From the NCBI GenBank assembly GCA_934358675.1, contig CAKRKX010000043.1:1-19827 (forward strand): a stretch of DNA of 19,827 bases, read 5' to 3'. The notes beneath the pieces were generated by a model. It was not told where the DNA came from and did not search any database. It worked only from the letters and a program-made list of their open reading frames with translations. The translations under genes and the position numbers were made by a program. Source of the stretch: an uncultured Agathobacter sp. (lineage in GTDB: Bacteria > Bacillota > Clostridia > Lachnospirales > Lachnospiraceae). Below are positions 1-8,575 of this stretch, piece by piece (within the stretch, counting starts at the first letter, position 1; each line of letters opens with the position of its first letter).

Positions 1-1
1 G

Positions 2-1108
2 TATGAGGGAACGTTGACCAAGAAACCTTTGACGGAACCGGTTGTCCCAATGGGATTTGTTATGCTTGCCAATCCAATCCGAAAAGGTGCAAAGGAGACA
101 TTTACTTATTTCGCGGAAAATGAAGTGGAAATTAAGGTGATTTCCGGAGATAATCCGTTGACGGTATCGGTCATTGCAAAGGAGGCCGGAATCGCCAATG
201 CAGAACGGTATGTGGATGCATCTGTTTTAAAGACAAAGAGCGATTATTATAATGCGGTCGAAGAATATACGGTATTCGGCCGTGTGACACCGAACCAGAA
301 GCGTATGCTCGTGCAGGCATTAAAGGCACACAAGAAGACCGTTGCGATGACCGGAGACGGTGTCAATGATGTGCTTGCGTTGAAAGATGCGGACTGCAGC
401 GTGGCGATGGCATCCGGAAGCGATGCGGCTTCGAATGTATCGCAGTTGGTTCTTCTGGATTCGGATTTCTCGCGCATGCCGTCTGTTGTGGCGGAAGGAC
501 GCCGCGTTGTCAATAATATCGAGCGAACCGCTGCTTTGTACATTGTAAAGAATATTTTCTCGATGCTTCTGGCAATCTTCTCGGTAATTCTGTTGTTGGA
601 TTATCCGCTGGAGCCGACACAGGTATCGCTGATCAGTATGTTTACGATCGGAATTCCTTCGTTTATTCTGGCTTTGGAGCCGAACAAGAATCCAATCCGC
701 GGCCATTTCCTGACGAATGTGCTGGTCAAGGCACTCCCGGCAGGACTGACGGACTTTATTGTTGTGAGCGGACTGGTGATCTTCTGTAGAGAATTTGCGG
801 TGGATCTGGATTGTCTGTCGACTTCCTGCACGATCCTCGTTGCAATCGTCGGCTTTATGATCCTGTACCGCATCGCAAAGCCGATGAACGTGGGACATAT
901 CATCATGATGATCGGTGTGATCGCCGGATGGCTGTTCTGTATGCTTTTTGTCAGCAAATTCTTTGCAATCACAAGCATTTCAAAACAGTGTGCGATGCTG
1001 ATGATCGTGTTTGCAATCATTACAGAGCCGGCGCTACGGTATCTGAGCGCTGCGGTGGAGTGGATTTACGGGAAGTTCACAGGGATTCGCGGTTGCAAGG
1101 AGCGTTGA
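2..1108 (+). CDS. Cation-transporting P-type ATPase, C-terminal part (CtpE-like)
   Basis: This is the 3' part of a P-type ATPase; the reading frame is open at the left window edge, so no start is given and 368 residues are visible. The nucleotide-binding and most of the phosphorylation domain, with the DKTG aspartate, lie outside. Seen are ISGDNP (about residues 46-52 of the visible part), the hinge motif TGDGVND (117-123) with the following LKDADCSVAMASGSDAA, and about six hydrophobic segments that would be M5-M10. The M5/M6 region (VSLISMFTIGIPSFILALEPN, in two parts) resembles CtpE-type pumps, which export calcium in mycobacteria; the ion here is not determined by what I can see. The protein would sit in the cytoplasmic membrane and couple ATP hydrolysis to cation export. 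No terminator separates it from the next gene, but a promoter sits in its last codons. Confidence 0.9.
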   Translation, partial: YEGTLTKKPLTEPVVPMGFVMLANPIRKGAKETFTYFAENEVEIKVISGDNPLTVSVIAKEAGIANAERYVDASVLKTKSDYYNAVEEYTVFGRVTPNQKRMLVQALKAHKKTVAMTGDGVNDVLALKDADCSVAMASGSDAASNVSQLVLLDSDFSRMPSVVAEGRRVVNNIERTAALYIVKNIFSMLLAIFSVILLLDYPLEPTQVSLISMFTIGIPSFILALEPNKNPIRGHFLTNVLVKALPAGLTDFIVVSGLVIFCREFAVDLDCLSTSCTILVAIVGFMILYRIAKPMNVGHIIMMIGVIAGWLFCMLFVSKFFAITSISKQCAMLMIVFAIITEPALRYLSAAVEWIYGKFTGIRGCKER

Positions 1109-1121
1109 AATCGTCTATAAT
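1093..1121 (+). promoter_or_regulatory. Sigma-A-type promoter for the DUF5717 operon
   Basis: TTGCAA at 1093-1098 and a perfect TATAAT at 1116-1121 are separated by 17 bases. The -35 box lies in the last codons of the ATPase gene and the expected start of transcription is near 1128, about 29 bases before the GTG start of the next gene. The four-gene operon may therefore be expressed independently of the ATPase, although read-through is also possible. Confidence 0.55.
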
Positions 1122-1156
1122 TAAAACAACTATATTTTACTAAAGCAGGTGCGGGT

Positions 1157-4100
1157 GTGCGTAAACGGATCAGGCAGATTGCCAGAGGAAAGTTTGAATA
1201 CGAGAAACCGTCGCTCTCACTCCCGGACGAGGAACTGAACATTCAGGTGATCGAGGGACAGGAGTATGCCGGTAATTTTACGATTACCAGCACGAACCAT
1301 GTACCGGTTCGCGGTGTGGTGTACTCCACAAGTCCGAGAATGGAGTGCCTTACACCGCAGTTTGAGGGCGAAGAAGTACGGATTCGTTATCAGTTTTATA
1401 GCAAGGGTCTCGTTGAGGGACAGGAAGAAAAGGGTGACTTTGTGATTGTTTGCAATCAGAGTGTATACAGCCTTTCTTTTTGTGTGTCTGTAACGAAGCT
1501 GTATGCGGAGAGTTCGATCGGTCCGGTGCGCAATCTGTACGATTTTACCTGTCTTGCGAGAGACAACTGGAGCGAAGCGTATCAGCTTTTCTATCACAAA
1601 GGATTTGCCAATGTGATCAAGGAGAAGGAAGTCAAGGAAGCGCTCATTTATCGGGGCATTCTTGGAGCGAAGCCTTCGCCGCAGAATATGGAAGAGTTTC
1701 TGATCGGCATCCGCAAGAAGAATAAGATCGGATTTGCGCTGGATCAGAAGGAATGCCGGCTGAATGCGGTGGAGGAGACTCTTCAGCAGTCTGTGGAGAT
1801 CAGAAAAGATGAGTGGGGCTATCTGGAGCTGCATATCAGTACAGATGCGGATTTTATCCGCCTGTCGGATAAGCGGATCACAACGGAGGATTTCCTCGGA
1901 AGTGCCTATATGCTCAAGTATCTGGTCGATTACGATAAGATGCATGCGGGCAACAATTATGCGCGCATCATTGTAAAATCCATCTACGAGACGCATGCGT
2001 TGGAAGTGTATGCGTATAAAGGAATCAAGCCGGAAGAGAAGAAGACTTCTCTGCGCGCGGAGATCAAAGAGTGCAAGGCCGGCATTATGGAGCTGTATCA
2101 GGCATACCGCTTGAAGAAGATCGTGACCGGTGTGTGGGCGAATGAGACCGTGGAGATATTAAATCATCTGCATGCGATCGTTCCGGATGAACCGATGTAT
2201 GTGCTGATGAAGGCGCAGGCGCTGGTGATCAACCGGCAGCGGCAGGAGGCGGAATGGATCCTTGATGCGTTCAAGCGTGACTGGGCGGACCATCATGCAC
2301 CGGAATGGGGCTATTATTTGTATATTATGACGTTGATGGAGCGGGAGCCTTCTTATGTGGATCGTATGACGCATGAGATCGAGGTGATATTCCATGAGAA
2401 CCCGGATTCCGTGCTTCTTTTCTGGGTATTGTCCTTTCTGGAAGAGGATTATTACAACAACAGTGCGCACAAGCTCAAGGCGTTCGAGCACTGGGTGATG
2501 GACGGATGCGCATCGCCGTATCTGTACATAGAGGCATATTATCTGATGTGGCAGGATCCGTATCTTCTGACGAAACTCGGCAGGTTTGAGATCCGCATTC
2601 TGCGTTGGGCGATCCGTCGTCAGGCGTTAAATCATGAGCTTGCGGCACAGATTTTCGAGGTGGCGCAGCCGAATACCGGTTTTGACCAGACGGTGTATGA
2701 GCTGCTCTGTGCGGCGTATGAGGTGGATCCGAGCCCGGAGAATGTCGGATTTATCTGCAGTTATCTGATCCGCGCACAGAAGTTTGACGTGTGTTATCAC
2801 AACTGGTTTGAGATGGGAATCGAGCTTGAACTTCGCATTACGAGCCTGTATGAAGCGTATCTGCTTTCGCTCGATGAGCGGGCGATCGGGCATGTGCCGA
2901 AGATTATCCGGATGTATTTCCAATATGACAGCAATCTGCCGTACCGCAAGATGGCGATCCTGTACAACAATATCATTGCATCGAAGAAGTCGGATCCGGA
3001 GATGTACGCAAAGTATCAGCGCACGATGGGGCATTTTGCGATGGAACAGGTGGAGCAGGAGCATATGGACGACAATCTGGCGGTGCTCTACGAGGATATG
3101 TTAGACCTGGGACTGGTCAATGAGGAGCTGGCACATTGTCTGGCGCGCATCCTTTTTACGCGCAAGCTGATCGTCTTTGACAAGAAGATGGTGCGTGCAA
3201 TCATCTACCAGAAGCCGCTGAAAGAGCCGCAGATCGTGCCGATCGTGGAGCAGGCTGCGTATTTTCAACTGTTCTCGGATCAGTATGTGGTTCTGTTCGA
3301 GGATGAGAAGGGACGCCGCTATGTCAGTAGTGTTTCTTACAGGCTGGAGAATCTGATGAAGCCGGATGCTTACCTTGAAAAATGCATGCCGCTTGCACCG
3401 GACGAGCTGCCGTATATGATCTCTTATTTCGAGAAAAAGCCGAATTATCTGACATACAGCCAGGAGGATGAGGCATATTTTCCGAGGATTCTGTTTGCGA
3501 AGGAGCTGGATGCGACGTATCAGGCGGATATGGCGCAGGAGATCTTAAGATATTACCAGACGAAGGAACCGCAGACGCTTGTCACGGATTATCTGGAGCA
3601 GGCAAACTATGCGACGATGCCGCAGGCGGTTCGACAGTATATGTTTGAGATGCTGGTGGATAACCATATGTACGACGAGGCCTATGCGTGCATGGAAATC
3701 TACGGAATGGATCAGTTTGGCATGGCTGCCAGGGTGACGCTTGCAAGCTACAAGATCCGTCAGCTTGCGGATGAGGAAGAAGAGGACGAGAAGGTGCTGC
3801 TGCTTGCGGCAAACGCTTTCGTCAATAAGAAATATAATGATGCGATTCTTGATTATCTGTGTCGTTTCTATAATGGACCGTCGCAGACGATGCTGCGTCT
3901 GTGGAGGGCGGCAAGAGAGTTTGAGATCTCGACATTTGAGCTTGAGGAACGCATTCTTGTGCAGATGATGTATGCGCAGGAAGATTTAAAAGATGTGGAG
4001 AATGTCTTTGCACATTATTATGAGGGAGACGGGAGAGAGCTTGTTGTGCTGGCGTATATCAGCGCGCGGGCACATGCCTATTTTGTGCAGGATGAGCCGC

Positions 4101-4708
4101 TCAGCGAGGATGCGCTGCTTGTGATCACGGATCGCTATAAGCGGCATATGGAATTAAATGATGCATGCCGTCTGGCGCTTTTAAAATCTTTAGCGCAGAT
4201 TTCTCAGCCGGACGAGGCACAGTATGCGATGGAAGATGCACTTCTTTCGGAATATACATGCCGCAATATGAACTTCGCTTTTTACAAGAGGCTGGATAAG
4301 CGGCTTGTGCACAAATATCACTTGTACGACAAAGTCTTTCTGGAATACCGGACGAGCCCGAAGAAGCATGTGGTGCTTCATTACAGCAGGGATGAGGATG
4401 GAGAGAATTTTGTCAAGGAGGACATGCCGGATGTGTATGACGGTATCTTTGTCAAACAGTTCGTTTTGTTCTTCGGGGAGATGGTACAGTATTACATAAC
4501 CGAGGAGTATGGCAATCAGGTTGAGGTGACACAGTCGAGCAGGCTGACGAGCACCGATATCTATTCGCAGAAGGATGAGAGCCGCTACAATCTGCTCAAC
4601 CAGATGCTGATGTCAGCCACCCTGCAGGATGACAAATCGCTGTACCACAATATGAAACAGTACGCCGGTTTTGATGAGGTGACGAAGAAAGTATTTAAGC
4701 TTTTATAA
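1157..4708 (+). CDS. Giant helical-repeat protein, DUF5717-like
   Basis: The protein has 1183 residues and a GTG start preceded by a weak purine-rich GCAGG about 7 bases upstream; the frame is open without an alternative strong start. There is no signal peptide or membrane helix, so it is predicted to be cytoplasmic. The first ~110 residues are beta-rich and look like an Ig-like or beta-sandwich domain. From about residue 290 to the end the sequence is nearly all helical, acidic and rich in Tyr, Met, Leu and Glu, with irregular TPR-like helix pairs. I recognise it as a DUF5717-type protein of Lachnospiraceae; its function is not known. It leads a four-gene operon and its TAA overlaps an ATG, with the next gene's start 12 bases after the stop. 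Size and repeats suggest a scaffold for the Hsp70-like protein encoded next; that is inference. Confidence 0.85.
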   Translation: MRKRIRQIARGKFEYEKPSLSLPDEELNIQVIEGQEYAGNFTITSTNHVPVRGVVYSTSPRMECLTPQFEGEEVRIRYQFYSKGLVEGQEEKGDFVIVCNQSVYSLSFCVSVTKLYAESSIGPVRNLYDFTCLARDNWSEAYQLFYHKGFANVIKEKEVKEALIYRGILGAKPSPQNMEEFLIGIRKKNKIGFALDQKECRLNAVEETLQQSVEIRKDEWGYLELHISTDADFIRLSDKRITTEDFLGSAYMLKYLVDYDKMHAGNNYARIIVKSIYETHALEVYAYKGIKPEEKKTSLRAEIKECKAGIMELYQAYRLKKIVTGVWANETVEILNHLHAIVPDEPMYVLMKAQALVINRQRQEAEWILDAFKRDWADHHAPEWGYYLYIMTLMEREPSYVDRMTHEIEVIFHENPDSVLLFWVLSFLEEDYYNNSAHKLKAFEHWVMDGCASPYLYIEAYYLMWQDPYLLTKLGRFEIRILRWAIRRQALNHELAAQIFEVAQPNTGFDQTVYELLCAAYEVDPSPENVGFICSYLIRAQKFDVCYHNWFEMGIELELRITSLYEAYLLSLDERAIGHVPKIIRMYFQYDSNLPYRKMAILYNNIIASKKSDPEMYAKYQRTMGHFAMEQVEQEHMDDNLAVLYEDMLDLGLVNEELAHCLARILFTRKLIVFDKKMVRAIIYQKPLKEPQIVPIVEQAAYFQLFSDQYVVLFEDEKGRRYVSSVSYRLENLMKPDAYLEKCMPLAPDELPYMISYFEKKPNYLTYSQEDEAYFPRILFAKELDATYQADMAQEILRYYQTKEPQTLVTDYLEQANYATMPQAVRQYMFEMLVDNHMYDEAYACMEIYGMDQFGMAARVTLASYKIRQLADEEEEDEKVLLLAANAFVNKKYNDAILDYLCRFYNGPSQTMLRLWRAAREFEISTFELEERILVQMMYAQEDLKDVENVFAHYYEGDGRELVVLAYISARAHAYFVQDEPLSEDALLVITDRYKRHMELNDACRLALLKSLAQISQPDEAQYAMEDALLSEYTCRNMNFAFYKRLDKRLVHKYHLYDKVFLEYRTSPKKHVVLHYSRDEDGENFVKEDMPDVYDGIFVKQFVLFFGEMVQYYITEEYGNQVEVTQSSRLTSTDIYSQKDESRYNLLNQMLMSATLQDDKSLYHNMKQYAGFDEVTKKVFKLL

Positions 4709-4720
4709 TGAGGAATGACG

Positions 4721-5944
4721 ATGGAGAATCCGTATTATCTGGGCATTGATCTGAGTGATTCGTATGCCATGGTAAGCTTTTATGAACTGAATATGAGTGA
4801 GCCGGATACGGTGAGTCTGATCGCGGGAAGTGAGAATTATCATGTTCCGACACTGCTTGCGCGGCGCAAGAATGTCGGCATGTGGTATTACGGCGAGGAA
4901 GCGCGTAAGATGGCGAAGACGAGTGAGGTCATCTGTGTGGATTCGCTGCTCCGCCGCGCGGTAGCGGGAGAAGTCATCCGTGTGGGCGGGGAGAGTTACG
5001 AGGCGGTCGATCTGCTGGCTTTATTTTTGAAGAAGGTGATGGAGCTTCCGCTCAAGCTCGGTAACGGAAGGAGCGTCAGCAGGCTGGCAATCACGGTGGA
5101 TCGTCTGACAAGGGAGAATATGGAAGTGTTCTGGAAGGTCGCAAGCCGTCTGGAACTGACCGCCGACCGTTTTATGGTGGTGGATCACAAGGAGAGCTTT
5201 TATTATTTCTCGTTAAGTCAGCAGGAGGCGCTCTGGCTGCATGATGTGTTCTTATTCTCCTGTGAGGGCGACAGTCTGTACGCCTATGATCTAAAACGCG
5301 ACATGCGCACAACACCGCAGGTCGTATCGATCCATGAGTCGCCGAAATACGCGCTGAGCGGGGATCGGGATGCATCTTTTGTTGAGATCATGAACAAGAT
5401 GTTTGAGAACCGGATCATCTCAACGGTTTATCTCGTCGGAGACGGTTTCGACGGTGGCTGGATGAAGAACGCGCTCAATGTGATGTGCCGCGGGCGCAGA
5501 GCTTTCATGGGTAAGAACCTTTTTTCCAAAGGCGCCTGTTATGCGGCTGCCGTGCGGGATAAGGAGAACTGGCCGTACATTTACATGGGCGAGAATGAGA
5601 TGAAGTTCAATTTGAGCCTTAAGGTCAGGGATAAAGGCAAGGTCGCTTTCTACAATCTGATCAGTGCGGGAAGAAACTGGTTTGAGACGAAGGGGGAGTG
5701 CGAGGTGATCCTCTCCGGCACACCGGAGATTGATTTCTGGAAGCAGCTTCCAAACAGCCGTGAGGCGAAGATCGAGACGCTTGAGCTGACGGATCTGCCG
5801 CGCAGACCGGATCGCACGACAAGGGTGCGTGTGGTTGCAACGCCGATCGCGGACGACAAGATCGCGATTGAGATCAGGGATCTCGGATTTGGTGAATTTT
5901 TCCGCGGAACAGATAAAGTGTGGAAGTATACGATGGTAATGTAG
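4721..5944 (+). CDS. Hsp70/actin-fold protein, DUF5716-like
   Basis: The protein has 407 residues. ATG 4721 was chosen because GAGGA at 4710-4714 lies 6 bases upstream; ATG 4715 would have no space for ribosome binding. The N-terminus LGIDLSDSYAMVSFY (residues 7-21) matches the phosphate-1 motif of ASKHA ATPases, and LVGDGFDGGWMK (about 238-249) followed by NLFSKGACYAA (about 266-276) resembles the adenosine-binding part and the helix that follows it in Hsp70. A phosphate-2 motif is less clear (RFMVVDHKESFYYFS). The C-terminal ~120 residues look like a beta-rich domain in the place of the Hsp70 substrate domain. I recognise it as DUF5716-like. It probably binds ATP and changes shape in response; the clients may be its operon partners. 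There is no signal peptide or membrane segment. Confidence 0.82.
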   Translation: MENPYYLGIDLSDSYAMVSFYELNMSEPDTVSLIAGSENYHVPTLLARRKNVGMWYYGEEARKMAKTSEVICVDSLLRRAVAGEVIRVGGESYEAVDLLALFLKKVMELPLKLGNGRSVSRLAITVDRLTRENMEVFWKVASRLELTADRFMVVDHKESFYYFSLSQQEALWLHDVFLFSCEGDSLYAYDLKRDMRTTPQVVSIHESPKYALSGDRDASFVEIMNKMFENRIISTVYLVGDGFDGGWMKNALNVMCRGRRAFMGKNLFSKGACYAAAVRDKENWPYIYMGENEMKFNLSLKVRDKGKVAFYNLISAGRNWFETKGECEVILSGTPEIDFWKQLPNSREAKIETLELTDLPRRPDRTTRVRVVATPIADDKIAIEIRDLGFGEFFRGTDKVWKYTMVM

Positions 5945-5952
5945 AGGTTGTT

Positions 5953-6792
5953 ATGGGTGAGTTATTATATTGTCATGAACCGATCGCGGCGCTGCCTTAC
6001 TATGTGGAGGGAATAGGGATCAATCTCTATTCGATGGAGGAACTCAGTTATTACATCATGGGTAACACGTTTCTTCTGGACAACTCCTTTATGAGTGAGG
6101 AACTGTGTACGTGGGTCGAAAAACAGATGGGACTTTATAAGCTGGCAGAACAGCTTCGCGATATCATGCGCGGTCAGGGAATGCTGTCGGATTTTGTGTT
6201 TAAGATCCTTGAGCAGACCGGATACTGTACGACCGGGGAGATGCAGGATATCGTGCTGACGATCCGTCAGATGGAAGAGAAGTCGGATTTTGAGTGCAAT
6301 AAGATCCGTGCGGATCAGCTGATGGAAAAGCAGAAGTATCTTGCGGCGATCTATGAGTATAAGAGGCTTCTTGACTCGCCGGATGCAAAGGATGCAACAA
6401 CGCTTCTTTGCGGCAATATCTGGCATAATCTGGGCACCGCGTATGCACGCCTTTTCCTGTTCGGGGAGGCTGCCAGATGCTATGAACAGGCGTATCAGCT
6501 GAATGAGTCGAGGGAGTCGCTTCGGGAATGTCTGCTTTGTTTCCGCTGTCTGCATGATGATACGGGATTCATGCGCAAGGCGATGGAGTACAATATCGAC
6601 GAGATGGGAATGCAGGAGATCCGGAACGAATTATCGATTGCAAGCCGCTCGGAGTATCTGACCAAGTTCGAGGAACATCTGGAGGAACTTGCGAAAGCAC
6701 AGGACGGCAAAGCCAGATCACAGGCGAAGAATGAGATTAGTGATATTATCTTCCGGTGGAAAGAAGAATACCGGAGAAGTTGCAGAGTATAA
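5953..6792 (+). CDS. Cytoplasmic TPR-like protein of the Hsp70-like operon
   Basis: The protein has 279 residues. ATG 5953 is preceded by GAGG at 5944-5947 with 5 bases of spacing, so I prefer it to the upstream ATG at 5920 that overlaps the previous gene. The stop of the previous gene is only 8 bases upstream. The second half contains a recognisable TPR-like helix pair, with NLGTAYARLFLFGEAARCYE (about residues 158-177), the usual small and aromatic positions of a TPR, and further helices to the end. The N-terminal part is less clear and has no catalytic motif that I recognise. No signal peptide or membrane helix is visible. TPR proteins bind peptides or other proteins, and beside an Hsp70-like protein a co-chaperone or adaptor role is plausible, but this is inferred from context only. 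Confidence 0.78.
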   Translation: MGELLYCHEPIAALPYYVEGIGINLYSMEELSYYIMGNTFLLDNSFMSEELCTWVEKQMGLYKLAEQLRDIMRGQGMLSDFVFKILEQTGYCTTGEMQDIVLTIRQMEEKSDFECNKIRADQLMEKQKYLAAIYEYKRLLDSPDAKDATTLLCGNIWHNLGTAYARLFLFGEAARCYEQAYQLNESRESLRECLLCFRCLHDDTGFMRKAMEYNIDEMGMQEIRNELSIASRSEYLTKFEEHLEELAKAQDGKARSQAKNEISDIIFRWKEEYRRSCRV

Positions 6793-6797
6793 AATTT

Positions 6798-7991
6798 ATG
6801 ATTTTTTCTAAAATATTTCGCAGAAACAAAAGAAAATATGATGAGCAGGAGTATGATCAGAGTGAGTACGCCAAGCTGCAGACACAGAGCATCGTCGAGG
6901 AACTGAACCTGTCGGATGAGGCGCAGGCAAAGCGTTACGTGATCGATCTGTGTGAGCAGATGATCGCGGCATCCAAAGAGTTGGAGGATGCAAGAAGTGA
7001 GTACGATCTTGTCACCTGTTATCTGACGGATATCCAGATCATCGAGGAATTGACGGAGGCGGAGCGCGCACCGATCCTTGACTGTGCGATGCATGTGGCA
7101 AAGCTGGACAAGGAGCGCAATGACTTCTTAAAAACGCAGCGAAAGTTATCCGAGACGCAGTTTGCGCAGATGCAGGAGGAAGAGGATAATCTTCCGGGGA
7201 TCATAAAGCGTTTAAAAGAGAATGAGCGCTATATGGACGCGGTCAAGAAGGATCTGGTGTACCTTGAGGGACAGAAGCTCCAGTGGTCGATCCTCAGAAA
7301 TGAGGCACTTCAGGCACAGAAGCTGCTCCGTAAGGCGGCATGTTATCTGCTTGCCGTGTTTGCTTCTGTTTTCGTATTGCTTCTTGTAGGAGCGTGGTAT
7401 TTTCAGTTTGATTCCGCGCTTCCGCTGACGATCGCAGCATTTATCGCGGTACTTGCAGGGGGTTATGTGCTGGTTCGTTATCAGGACAGCCAGCGGGATA
7501 TCCGGCGCGCGGATGTGAACCGCAATCACGCGATCTCACTGGAAAATCATGTGAAAATCAAGTATGTCAATATCAAGAATGCGGTCGATTACACCTGTGA
7601 GAAATACCATGCGCGCAATTCGCAGGAACTTGAATATGTGTATGAGCAGTATCAGGATGAGGCAAGGGAGAAGGAGAAATTCCGCAAGACGAGCGATGAT
7701 CTGGATTATTATTCCAAGTCGCTCGTGCAGTATCTGACACGCCTTCGCATGTACGACGCACGCGTGTGGATCAACCATGCAAATGCGATCGTGGACAGCC
7801 GTGAGATGGTGGAGTTGAAGCACAATCTCATTGAGCGCCGCCAGAAGCTACGCGCCCGTATGGAGTATCAGATCCGCACAATCGCCGACATGAAGAAGGA
7901 AGCACGAAAGAATATCAGTCGCATCGGCAACAGCGGTCCGCAGATCGAGGCAATCATCCGCAAAATTGAATCCATCAATCCAGCGTTGTAA
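6798..7991 (+). CDS. Coiled-coil membrane protein, last gene of the Hsp70-like operon
   Basis: The protein has 397 residues. ATG 6798 lies 5 bases after the previous stop; a GTG at 6756 would overlap the preceding gene by 37 bases. No strong ribosome binding site is present, so translation may be coupled. The N-terminus is very basic (FRRNKRKYDEQ). Residues about 25-175 are charged and strongly helical, likely coiled coil. Two adjacent hydrophobic helices follow (about 180-202 and 207-227), then another long charged coiled-coil region to the end. This topology places both long arms on the same side of the membrane, probably in the cytoplasm. I do not recognise the family. It may anchor the DUF5716/DUF5717 proteins to the membrane. 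Its stop codon overlaps the left arm of the operon terminator. Confidence 0.8.
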   Translation: MIFSKIFRRNKRKYDEQEYDQSEYAKLQTQSIVEELNLSDEAQAKRYVIDLCEQMIAASKELEDARSEYDLVTCYLTDIQIIEELTEAERAPILDCAMHVAKLDKERNDFLKTQRKLSETQFAQMQEEEDNLPGIIKRLKENERYMDAVKKDLVYLEGQKLQWSILRNEALQAQKLLRKAACYLLAVFASVFVLLLVGAWYFQFDSALPLTIAAFIAVLAGGYVLVRYQDSQRDIRRADVNRNHAISLENHVKIKYVNIKNAVDYTCEKYHARNSQELEYVYEQYQDEAREKEKFRKTSDDLDYYSKSLVQYLTRLRMYDARVWINHANAIVDSREMVELKHNLIERRQKLRARMEYQIRTIADMKKEARKNISRIGNSGPQIEAIIRKIESINPAL

Positions 7992-8021
7992 AAAGAACCG
8001 GTTAGGGCACCGGTTCTTTTT
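7990..8021 (+). terminator. Intrinsic terminator of the four-gene operon
   Basis: AAAAAGAACCGGT (7990-8002) pairs perfectly with ACCGGTTCTTTTT (8009-8021) around the 6-base loop TAGGGC. The A-tract/T-tract symmetry could also work for the other strand. It ends the operon directly at the stop codon of its last gene. Confidence 0.9.
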
Positions 8022-8046
8022 GTATCATTTGAATTTGATGAAAAAG

Positions 8047-8100
8047 TTTCCTTTCTGACGCATTTTCATATCATAATAATGCATTAGATCAGAAAGGAAA
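8047..8100 (+). promoter_or_regulatory. Inverted repeat overlapping the cotJA ribosome binding site
   Basis: TTTCCTTTCTGA (8047-8058) and TCAGAAAGGAAA (8089-8100) are perfect 12-base inverted repeats 30 bases apart. The right arm holds AAAGGA, the likely ribosome binding site of cotJA, 7-8 bases before ATG 8106. The space between the arms is AT-rich and contains CATAATAAT. A sigma-E-like pair, GCATTTT (8060-8066) and CATTAGAT (8082-8089) with 15 bases between, can be drawn, but it is a weak match. If transcription starts upstream of the left arm the hairpin would hide the ribosome binding site; if it starts inside, the repeat may instead be a DNA operator. Confidence 0.5.
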
Positions 8101-8105
8101 AACAA

Positions 8106-8300
8106 ATGGAGTTTATGGATCAGATGGAACACACACAAGAGTGCAAGTGGCAGACCCCGGGTATGGCGTACGTTCCGTGGCAGCAGTTCACCAGAGCATA
8201 TGAACCGCGGCAGGCACTATCGGCGGGAACGATCTTTCCGGAGCTCGACAAGCCTTTTACCGGAAAATGCATGATGCGACAAGGAGGACGATGCCGATGA
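8106..8300 (+). CDS. cotJA: Spore coat-associated protein CotJA
   Basis: This is a 64-residue protein with the CotJA pattern: GMAYVPWQQF in the middle, then YEPRQALSAGTIFPELDKPF, close to the Y-x-P-x-Q...A-L..GT-x-x-PeL-x-x-P-f signature of the family. CotJA is a small component of the spore coat and is needed with CotJC for assembly in Bacillus subtilis. The start ATG 8106 has AAAGGA about 8 bases upstream. The gene overlaps cotJB by 4 bases (ATGA), which indicates translational coupling. In Bacillus the cotJ operon is transcribed by sigma-E in the mother cell; the promoter here is not certain. The first ~15 residues are acidic and do not look conserved. Confidence 0.88.
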   Translation: MEFMDQMEHTQECKWQTPGMAYVPWQQFTRAYEPRQALSAGTIFPELDKPFTGKCMMRQGGRCR

Positions 8301-8572
8301 ACCGACCGAATCGCGGACAGCAGATGAACCGTCAAGAACTTTTCGACTGGATCAGCATGCTCGGTTTCTGTGCCGTAGATATGATGCTGTATCTGGATAC
8401 GCATCCGGATGACGAGGATGCACTCAACTATTTTCAGCAGTGCACGGATCTGTATCGCAATGCGAAGGCTTCCTATGAGGCGCAGTACGGACCGCTCAAT
8501 GCATTCAGCAATGATTCGCTCACGGAGTGGAAGTGGAACGAAGGCCCGATGCCTTGGGAAGGGGGAAGATAG
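8297..8572 (+). CDS. cotJB: Spore coat protein CotJB
   Basis: The protein has 91 residues. I chose ATG 8297 because AAGGAGG at 8281-8287 lies 9 bases upstream and the start overlaps the cotJA stop as ATGA; ATG 8291 is too close to that site. The core (MNRQELFDWISMLGF, AVDMMLYLDTHPDDEDAL) and the C-terminal GPLNAF...WKWNEGPMPWEGG are typical of CotJB, an 80-90 residue protein that helps build the inner spore coat. No enzyme motif is present and none is expected. It lies between cotJA and cotJC, and only 3 bases separate it from cotJC. Its presence suggests that this organism can make spores or descends from one that did. Confidence 0.92.
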   Translation: MNRPNRGQQMNRQELFDWISMLGFCAVDMMLYLDTHPDDEDALNYFQQCTDLYRNAKASYEAQYGPLNAFSNDSLTEWKWNEGPMPWEGGR

Positions 8573-8575
8573 TTT

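Noticed and set aside
320..898. Long reverse-strand reading frame opposite the P-type ATPase
   Set aside because: The + strand codes for clear P-type ATPase motifs; the reverse frame gives a Arg/His/Gln-rich protein with no domain and no ribosome binding site. The other long reverse frames in 1-12000 are shadows of the same kind.
6756..6797. GTG 6756 as the start of the coiled-coil membrane protein
   Set aside because: It would overlap the previous gene by 37 bases without a proper binding site; ATG 6798 directly follows the previous stop and gives a basic N-terminus.
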